A DNA stretch of 55,276 nucleotides from NCBI GenBank assembly GCA_937925595.1, contig CALALQ010000253.1, forward strand, positions 1-55,276. The letters run 5' to 3'. The notes beneath the pieces are model-generated. The model ran no database searches, was not told the origin of the DNA, and saw nothing but the letters and a program-made list of their open reading frames with translations. Below, piece after piece: positions 49,637 through 55,276 of the stretch (position 1 is the stretch's first letter; every line of letters starts with the position of its first letter). Made by a program: the position numbers and the translations under genes. Source of the stretch: an uncultured Demequina sp. (GTDB lineage: Bacteria; Actinomycetota; Actinomycetes; Actinomycetales; Demequinaceae).

Positions 49637-49963
49637 TCAGGACTGCCGATCACGGGCGCGCAGCACGACGAAGGCCGAGTACTCGAAGTGAAGCTCGGTC
49701 CAGCCCTGCTCCGGGGCGCGCAGCACGTGGCCCTTCTTAGCCGGGTGCTCGGTCCAGCCGGACTGCATCGCGTTGTACGTGACGTGCAGCTCGTCACCGT
49801 CGTGCATGTGCTCGCCGAGCACGAGGGCGAGGCGGTCGACGAGGTGCTGCATCGTAGGTGCCGCGATGTAGAACACGCGGACGCCGCCCTCCTCGGCGAG
49901 GACAAGCTCGCTGCCTGGCGGCGCTGCGTCGTCGGACGGCCGTTCTCGATCGTGATCGCTCAT
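49637..49963 (-). CDS. Hypothetical protein at the end of the type IV secretion operon
   Basis: This 108-residue acidic protein (GSELVLAEEGGVRVFYIAAPTMQHLVDRLALVLGEHMHDGDELHVTYNAMQSG) has no recognised domain. Its ATG overlaps the coupling-protein stop (ATGA), so it is the last gene of the transfer operon. It may be an accessory of the coupling protein; this rests on position only. Confidence 0.65.
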   Translation of the reverse strand: MSDHDRERPSDDAAPPGSELVLAEEGGVRVFYIAAPTMQHLVDRLALVLGEHMHDGDELHVTYNAMQSGWTEHPAKKGHVLRAPEQGWTELHFEYSAFVVLRARDRQS

Positions 49964-51729
49964 GCGGCCTCCTCAGCGGTCCTCTGCTCCGGCGGGACCG
50001 ACTGTGATGGCGCGGGTGCGACCTGCGCTCGCAGCCGGCGGTCGCGGTACCAGGGGCGCAGGCTGATCCACGCGGGCGCGATGTTGCCGTAAACCAGCAG
50101 GGCCGTGTCGCGCTCGGCCTGGCGGACGCGGTCCGGCGCGGCGAGGCGCTTGAAGTCCTTGCTGTAGGTGCGCGAGCCGAGATCGAGCTCGAGACGTTGG
50201 CGGTGCGTGGACACCTTCTCGATCTCCTCATCGCCCAGCACAGCACCAAGGTAATCAAGCGTGGCTCGGTCCGCGATTCCGGAACCGAACAGGCGGGCGA
50301 CGTGGTTGGCCATGACCGTCTCTGCGCGGTCGCGGCCCCAACGCTCGCTGATCTGGCTGAGGTTCTGAAACACCGAGAGCACCTGCACGCCCTGGCCGGC
50401 CGCCGTTGACGCGATCTCCCCGAGGTTGGGCAGGGGCGCGACGTTCGCGGCCTCGTCGAGGCACAGCAACAGTGGTGGGTCGATCGGCTTCCCGGTCCGC
50501 GAGGAACGAGCGAAGGCCTCCTCGACGACGGCGTTGATGAGCGCCGTGAACAAGCCGCTCAGCCGGTGCTGCTCGTAGGCCGGCGCGGACAGGTAGAGGG
50601 TGTTCGACGCGTCCAGCAGCCACGCCGGGCTGATGCCACCGGCGATGCCGGTGGCTCGCGCGACGCTCGGCTCGAGCCACGGGTCCAGCGCGGTTTCGAG
50701 CGTGGCGATCACCGAGGAGCGGTAGCGGCTGTCGCGGTCCTGCAGGCCGAGCAGCACGTCGAGCGCGACGTTGGCACCGTCGGCACCGCACGTCGCCAAC
50801 ACCTCGGTGATCTCACTGACCGTGCCGTCGCCCTCCATCCTTGCCAACCACCGAAGCACGTCGCCCATCGGGCGGGAGCTGTGCGCGGCCGCGAGTAGGA
50901 CTGGGGCCAACAGACGCGCTGCCGCCGGCTTCCAGTGGCGATCGTCGGCCGACGCGTCGAAGGCATCCTTCTCGCGGATGAGCAGGATGCCGGCGGCGGT
51001 GCGCCGGGCTGCGCTCCAGCTCGTCGACGCGGCGATCGGCGACCACGCCGCGGTGGGCAGGCCGGTGGAGTTGGTCGGGTCGAACAGCTTCGCCTCGCCG
51101 CGATGCGAGCGCGCGGCGAGCGTGTCCTGCACGAGATCAGCCTTGATCGACGTCGCGAGGACCGGGCCATCCCACTCCAAGATCGCTGGGACGACCAGGC
51201 TCGTAGTCTTGCCCGACTGCGTTGGAGCGACGACGAGCACCGAGGTACGCGGCTCGCTGGCCACGAGTCGGCGTCGGTAGCGGCCGAGGATTACGCGGCC
51301 GCGCTCGGGGGCCTTGACGCGCAGGCGATGAAGATCGCGAGGAGCCGCCCAGCGAGCCGCGTGACGGCGCTTCGAGGTGCCGCCGCGAAAACGTCCCACC
51401 AGCCACACCGCGACGACGACCAGCGCGACGAGCAAGCCAAGCGCGACCAGCAATGCGGCCAGCATCGTCGTACGCCCCGGCAACTCGTCCCGCACGGCGG
51501 CGGGCCATGCCCCGGCTGGGTCGTCGAGGTGTCGCGGCAGCTCGGCCAGCGTGGTGCTGGCCTGGTTGAGGTTGACGACCACTGGCCCGCCGCCGGCGAG
51601 CACGCCGCCGATCGCGCCGGCGATCCAGATGAGCAGCGAGCCGCCACCGACCACGCCGCTGACGATCGCGAGGAATACCCCGGCGCCCGCGCTGCCCTGC
51701 GGCGCTCCGGAGCGTGAACGGCCGCTCAC
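49960..51729 (-). CDS. VirD4/TraG-type coupling ATPase
   Basis: This 589-residue protein carries the relaxase-DNA complex to the channel. Two N-terminal membrane spans are followed by a P-loop VVAPTQSGKTTSLVVPAIL, ATSIKADLVQDTLAARSHRG, Walker B LLLCLDEAANVAPLPNLGEI, and VLSVFQNLSQISERWG, all typical of TraG/VirD4. The GTG start overlaps the VirB4-like stop (GTGA), placing it in a tightly coupled operon. It should work with the TrwC-like relaxase encoded 16 kb away. Confidence 0.92.
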   Translation of the reverse strand: MSGRSRSGAPQGSAGAGVFLAIVSGVVGGGSLLIWIAGAIGGVLAGGGPVVVNLNQASTTLAELPRHLDDPAGAWPAAVRDELPGRTTMLAALLVALGLLVALVVVAVWLVGRFRGGTSKRRHAARWAAPRDLHRLRVKAPERGRVILGRYRRRLVASEPRTSVLVVAPTQSGKTTSLVVPAILEWDGPVLATSIKADLVQDTLAARSHRGEAKLFDPTNSTGLPTAAWSPIAASTSWSAARRTAAGILLIREKDAFDASADDRHWKPAAARLLAPVLLAAAHSSRPMGDVLRWLARMEGDGTVSEITEVLATCGADGANVALDVLLGLQDRDSRYRSSVIATLETALDPWLEPSVARATGIAGGISPAWLLDASNTLYLSAPAYEQHRLSGLFTALINAVVEEAFARSSRTGKPIDPPLLLCLDEAANVAPLPNLGEIASTAAGQGVQVLSVFQNLSQISERWGRDRAETVMANHVARLFGSGIADRATLDYLGAVLGDEEIEKVSTHRQRLELDLGSRTYSKDFKRLAAPDRVRQAERDTALLVYGNIAPAWISLRPWYRDRRLRAQVAPAPSQSVPPEQRTAEEAA

Positions 51730-53231
51730 GGCGCCGGCTCCTCGCCGTCCAGCGGAGCGCTGGAAAGCGCCGTGTCTTCCGCTCCCGTCACCGGTGGCCC
51801 GTCGCCGGCGGCGTGGCGCGCCGCGTAGTGCTCGAACAGCTCGGGTTCCTGCCGTGGGTCGATCTCGAGCATGGCACTGTCGGTGTCGACCAGCCGCTGC
51901 TCGAGGTCGGAGAGGACGTGGTAGACGAGGAAGGAGCGGTTGCCGACGCGCCAGAGCGCCTCACCCTGGTGCAGCGACTTGATGAGCTCGCTCTCGGTGG
52001 ACGACAGGCCCAGCAGCTCGCTGGTGAACGCGGCCTCCTTGGCGTGCTGGTGGTACACGATCGTCGTTGACGCGTCGGCCAGTAGGCCCTCGGCGAGCCG
52101 CTGCTGACGCGTGCCCTCGTCGCCGGCGGCGCGCAGGTCGGAGAGGCGGTGCAGCACCAGCCAGTGCTGTACGCCGGTCTGCCGCGCGAGCTTGAACGCC
52201 GCTTGGTAGTACTCGCCTAACCCGGCGATCGGCAGCGCCCGCCACGCCTCGTCGTTGGTGCGGATGACCTTGGGAGCGGTCTTCCCGCGCGCCTCCACAT
52301 CGCGCTTGCGCTGGCCGCGGTTGGCGTCGAGGAACGTGGTCGCGCAGACCATCATGATCCCCAGCGCCAAGTCGCCGCCGGCAATTCCGGCCCGTACCGA
52401 GGAGAGATCGAGCGAGACGGCGGGAGCGTCCCAGATGTGCGCTCCGGCGGTCGTCGGCCCGTCGAACATGCCGGCCAGTGGCCCTCGGCACAGCCGCTTG
52501 AGCGCCAATGCGCAATCGCGCAGCTGGTCGCGGGCCTCCTCGGTGCCGCCGACCATCAGCTCGTGAGCGAGCTCGCGCGTCGGCTCGCGTAGCCGCTGCA
52601 GCACGTCGGGGATGCAGACTTCGGCGTCGCCTGCGAGTCGGTCGGCCTCGGTCAGCGCTCCGGAGAGCCCGACGTGCTCGGCCTGGGTGAGCGGCCGGTC
52701 GAGCATCGCGCGCGTGACCGCCTCCAGCAGTCCCTCGCGTAGCTCGCGGCTGCCGATCCGTGTCAGCGGGTTCAGGCGCGTCGCCCCGCCAGGCTCCAGC
52801 CGCAGGACGACTCCGCCCATCGCCTCGATCAGCGGACCGTATTCGCCCTTGGGGTCGATGTTCTCGAAGACGCGGCCGAAGATGCGCTGGCGGAACGGAT
52901 ACGCCTTCGAGAGCGAACTCTTGCCCCAACCGAGCTGCCCGATGACGATCACGTTGGCGTCGGTGAGCAGCCCGGCGGTGTAGAGCACCCAGGGGTCGTA
53001 GACGAACGAGCCGCCGTGCTGGTCGCGCCCGATGTACACGCCACGAGCGCCCAGGCCGGCTTCGGCGACGGCCGGGTAGGCCGACTGAACGTGTGCCGTC
53101 GACGCCTGATGGCCGCGACGCTCGGCGTTGCGGCCCAGCCGCATCAGGTGCGCAGGTGGTGGCTGCGAGCGCTGCCGATCCCGTGCGCGGCCGCGCGCCT
53201 CGACCGCAGCTCGTCGCTGAGCGCGGCTCAT
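51726..53231 (-). CDS. VirB4/TraC-like conjugative ATPase
   Basis: This 501-residue ATPase of the secretion channel has Walker A VIGQLGWGKSSLSKAYPFRQ, followed by DPKGEYGPLIEAMGG (a hallmark of VirB4-type ATPases) and a downstream RTNDEAWRALPI (Walker B-like DEAW) and HWLVLHRLSDLRAAG. It energises channel assembly and substrate movement. It lacks the usual long N-terminal domain of VirB4, which in actinobacterial systems is supplied by the SCO6880-like protein upstream. ATG 53231 overlaps that gene (ATGA). Confidence 0.88.
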   Translation of the reverse strand: MSRAQRRAAVEARGRARDRQRSQPPPAHLMRLGRNAERRGHQASTAHVQSAYPAVAEAGLGARGVYIGRDQHGGSFVYDPWVLYTAGLLTDANVIVIGQLGWGKSSLSKAYPFRQRIFGRVFENIDPKGEYGPLIEAMGGVVLRLEPGGATRLNPLTRIGSRELREGLLEAVTRAMLDRPLTQAEHVGLSGALTEADRLAGDAEVCIPDVLQRLREPTRELAHELMVGGTEEARDQLRDCALALKRLCRGPLAGMFDGPTTAGAHIWDAPAVSLDLSSVRAGIAGGDLALGIMMVCATTFLDANRGQRKRDVEARGKTAPKVIRTNDEAWRALPIAGLGEYYQAAFKLARQTGVQHWLVLHRLSDLRAAGDEGTRQQRLAEGLLADASTTIVYHQHAKEAAFTSELLGLSSTESELIKSLHQGEALWRVGNRSFLVYHVLSDLEQRLVDTDSAMLEIDPRQEPELFEHYAARHAAGDGPPVTGAEDTALSSAPLDGEEPAP

Positions 53232-54793
53232 CGCAGGCCCCGACAGAGCGGGAGCGCGCCGTACGTGAACGCCTCGGCCTGCTGACCCCACATGCGCTCA
53301 AGGCGCAGCGGCGCTTGCTTGGCCTGCAGCTCGACGCGCGAGACCGCCGCTTCGAGCTCGTCCACGGCCCCGACGGCCCCCGCGTCGGCCGGAGCGGACA
53401 CCGTCACGTAGGCGGCGAAGCGGACCTCCGCATGACCTTCGGCCAGCTCGCGCTCGCGTCGGTGGGTGGCGTCCTCCTTGTGGCGCTGACGCTGGCTCGT
53501 GCGTTGCCCGATGCGGGCGCGCAAGGAAGCCTCGGTGTCGGCTTCGGTGGCGGCCCGTTCGACCTTGCGGATCGCGGTGCCCGGGCCCACGAGGTCCATC
53601 ACCATGGCGACGCTCCGGGTGCTGCGCGTCTCCATCAGCAGCGGCTGCAGGAACGTCGCCCGCACGTCGATACGAGGCCATTCGGCGACCCACAGGGTCG
53701 TGTGCACGGCACCATCGGTCGCGATGTGCGACCAGTGCTCGTCCCGAGCCATCGGACCCGCGGTGAAGTCCGCGATCCCGCCGTCACCGCCGCGGCCGCG
53801 CTGCTGGCGCCCCCACGGGTCGTAGGCGTTGCGGATCGCCGACGCCAGGCCGCGCCGTGTGAGGACGCCGGTGATGGAGATGCCCGCGGCGTCGAGCAGG
53901 TCGGCGATCTGGCCGATCTCGCCGGCGAGCACCGCGAGTGCGCCGAGGTCGCCGCCGCCCAGGCGCTTGATCGCGCGGCGCGCAGAGGGGCGTCGAGCGT
54001 CGATCTGAGCGCTAAACAGCAGCTCGTGATCCTCCGCTACGTCGGGCGAGCGCCCCAGCAGTTGCATGTAGGAGACGAGCTCGGTCGGCGGCGCGTCCAG
54101 CGAGGCGTCGTCGCGCTTGTGCTCGTAGAGGTAGTCGGCCATGGCGTCGCCGTTGGCCGGCAGCGTGCGTTCGATCCACGCCACCCGGCGCAACGGGGTG
54201 TCATCGCGCGCGAGCGCGGCCAGCACACCGCCGTAGTCGGCGAGGCGCTGCTCGCGCTCCTCGGCACCCAACAACGCGAACGCCTGACCCTGGCAGCGCA
54301 GCGCCGCGGTGAAGGTCTTGGCCTTGCGGTCCACGACAACACCCATGAGCGCGCCCTCGTACCGCGCCAGCTCGCCCTCAAGGAACTCTAGCCCGGCCAG
54401 CTCGGCCGGGACGGACTGGGGCTCCTCAGGCCTCTGGGGCTCCAGACCGCCCTCCGGTACCCGCACCACGTGACCCACCTGGGCGAGGTGCGCGCGAAAG
54501 CGCGCCTTGCGCGAGAACCGCCCGATGAAGAAGCGGACGGTCAACGGCGCCCACTCCTCGATCGTGTGCCCGCGGATCGGCACCAACAGGATGCCCGCCG
54601 CGGCCGCGATCGTCGCCACGGCGAGCAGCAGCCCGAGGAAGTTGGCCCGGTTGAGGAAACCGAGGCCGATCAGACCCGCTACGACGAATCCGACCAGCTG
54701 GGGGACCCGCAGGCCGAGCATCACACCGCCGCGCTCGAGCGGGCCGTAGCGGTACGTCGTCTCCTGTGCCATCACACGTCTCTCCTCGCTCAC
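53228..54793 (-). CDS. SCO6880/PrgI-type transfer protein with VirB3-like membrane region
   Basis: This 521-residue protein starts with YRYGPLERGGVMLGLRVPQLVGFVVAGLIGLGF and a second span AVATIAAAAGILLVPIRGHTIEEWAP. This is the PrgI/VirB3-like membrane module of the SCO6880 family, followed by a long soluble part that equals the N-terminal domain of VirB4. In actinobacterial ICEs it pairs with the ATPase encoded next. The GTG start overlaps the upstream stop (GTGA); ATG 54772 is an alternative. Confidence 0.87.
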   Translation of the reverse strand: MSEERRVMAQETTYRYGPLERGGVMLGLRVPQLVGFVVAGLIGLGFLNRANFLGLLLAVATIAAAAGILLVPIRGHTIEEWAPLTVRFFIGRFSRKARFRAHLAQVGHVVRVPEGGLEPQRPEEPQSVPAELAGLEFLEGELARYEGALMGVVVDRKAKTFTAALRCQGQAFALLGAEEREQRLADYGGVLAALARDDTPLRRVAWIERTLPANGDAMADYLYEHKRDDASLDAPPTELVSYMQLLGRSPDVAEDHELLFSAQIDARRPSARRAIKRLGGGDLGALAVLAGEIGQIADLLDAAGISITGVLTRRGLASAIRNAYDPWGRQQRGRGGDGGIADFTAGPMARDEHWSHIATDGAVHTTLWVAEWPRIDVRATFLQPLLMETRSTRSVAMVMDLVGPGTAIRKVERAATEADTEASLRARIGQRTSQRQRHKEDATHRRERELAEGHAEVRFAAYVTVSAPADAGAVGAVDELEAAVSRVELQAKQAPLRLERMWGQQAEAFTYGALPLCRGLR

Positions 54794-55276
54794 GTTGCTC
54801 GGCTGCCGCCACCGGGCGATGCCGGCGGGGGTTTGCCGCCCGGGCGCTGTCCGCTTCGCGTGGTCGGAGGACGCGAACCGCCGCCAGCACGTGGCGCCGC
54901 GCCCGTGCGCCCTTCAGGAGCGTGGCCTGCGTCAGCGCCCGACGCGGTGTTTCCAGCGCGCGAGCGCGGCGGTGTCGATCCGTCGCCACTCGCTTGATCA
55001 GCTGTTGTTCCCGCGCGTTGGCCCGTCCCTTGAGCCGCCGTGTTCACCATGCCTGCTGCCGCAGCGACGGCGCCCACGGGCCCGGCAACTCCGGCGACAG
55101 CTCCGCCGGCGCCACTCCCAGCCGTTCCGACGCGTGCTGCCGCACCACCGCCGCCGCTCGCAGGGCCCGGGCCGCCCGTCTTGCCGGGACCGCCACTTCC
55201 CGGGCCGCCCTTCCCCCTGCCGCCCGCAGCCGGGCCGCCGCCGGGCCCTCCGCCGCGTGAGCTGTGCACACGGCTC
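54790..55276 (-). CDS. Gly/Pro-rich C-terminus of a transfer membrane protein (truncated by window edge)
   Basis: The frame is open to the window edge. The visible 160 residues are extremely rich in Gly, Ala, Pro and Arg (GGPGSGGPGKTGGPGPASGG, a hydrophobic stretch AVAGVAGPVGAVAAAAGMV, and a basic tail). In actinobacterial transfer operons the gene before SCO6880 is often a VirB6/TrbL-like membrane protein with such a disordered tail. That identity is inferred from position. Its stop overlaps the SCO6880-like start. Confidence 0.55.
   Translation of the reverse strand, partial: SRVHSSRGGGPGGGPAAGGRGKGGPGSGGPGKTGGPGPASGGGGAAARVGTAGSGAGGAVAGVAGPVGAVAAAAGMVNTAAQGTGQRAGTTADQASGDGSTPPRSRAGNTASGADAGHAPEGRTGAAPRAGGGSRPPTTRSGQRPGGKPPPASPGGGSRAT

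Noticed and set aside
49325..50092. A 255-residue plus-strand frame across the gap before the transfer operon.
   Set aside because: Its second half is antisense to a coupled gene of the transfer operon and the first half shows no domain or ribosome site.
1..55276. CRISPR arrays, rRNA genes, riboswitches and IS elements with terminal repeats.
   Set aside because: Reading both strands, I saw no regularly spaced repeats, no rRNA-like sequence, no recognisable riboswitch core and no transposase gene.

Overview
The window is high-GC DNA with GTG/TTG starts and dense 4-bp start/stop overlaps. An abundance of ECF sigma factors, DUF3455, DUF2000 and GSDH/ThuA-type secreted proteins, and SCO6880/RepSA-type mobility genes point to an actinobacterium, most likely of the Thermoleophilia/Solirubrobacterales type. 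That assignment is inference from gene content; no 16S or other phylogenetic marker lies in the window.

Region 1 (1-5375) reads as ordinary chromosome. It holds the end of a sigma factor fused to a zinc-finger tail, a SigX5/SigG-like ECF sigma factor, a VOC protein, a DUF3455 exported protein, an orphan ParB-like protein, a DUF2000 protein, an AraC regulator and a SnoaL-like protein.

Region 2 (about 5464-26954) is an integrated element. It is bounded by 43-bp direct repeats of the 3' half of a tRNA-Phe-like gene (minus strand) that share a 19-bp identical core. Its right end carries a pSAM2/AICE-type core: GntR regulator, two operator palindromes, RepSA-like replication initiator, excisionase, and a tyrosine integrase with an extra HTH inserted in its catalytic domain. 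Duplicated TTGGGCCAC motifs near both ends look like integrase arm sites. Cargo is a RelE-type toxin-antitoxin pair, a flavodoxin, a DUF4253 protein, a frameshifted gene, and a sugar locus (ABC importer, ROK regulator, a 1916-residue secreted glucose/sorbosone dehydrogenase-PKD-ThuA protein, a sugar isomerase/epimerase, and a DeoR sensor fragment). No FtsK/TraB-type translocase is seen.

Region 3 (about 26955 to the window end) looks like a second, larger conjugative element (ICE). It has SSB, a prim-pol protein, a TrwC/TraA relaxase-helicase preceded by a hairpin-rich candidate oriT, and at the right edge a translationally coupled type IV secretion operon (membrane protein, SCO6880-like, VirB4-like, VirD4-like). 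Neither tRNA repeat has the tRNA 5' half. The simplest model is therefore tandem accretion, with the intact tRNA-Phe and this ICE's integrase beyond the right edge.

Inside the ICE (33.9-49.1 kb) lies a defence island: an NTase-like plus vWA pair, a small PD-(D/E)XK nuclease, an HNH nuclease, a 1331-residue nuclease-STAND ATPase (Avs-like), and an expanded type IV CBASS. The CBASS has the hallmark set: CD-NTase, a 2TM SLATT effector, a QueC-like protein (Cap9), a TGT-like protein (Cap10) and an OGG-like protein (Cap11). It adds its own QueE and QueD, a PfkB-family kinase coupled to them by 4-bp overlaps, and an antisense DEDDh exonuclease. The CD-NTase begins with Met and eight glycines. This self-supplied 7-deazaguanine CBASS is the most interesting system in the window.
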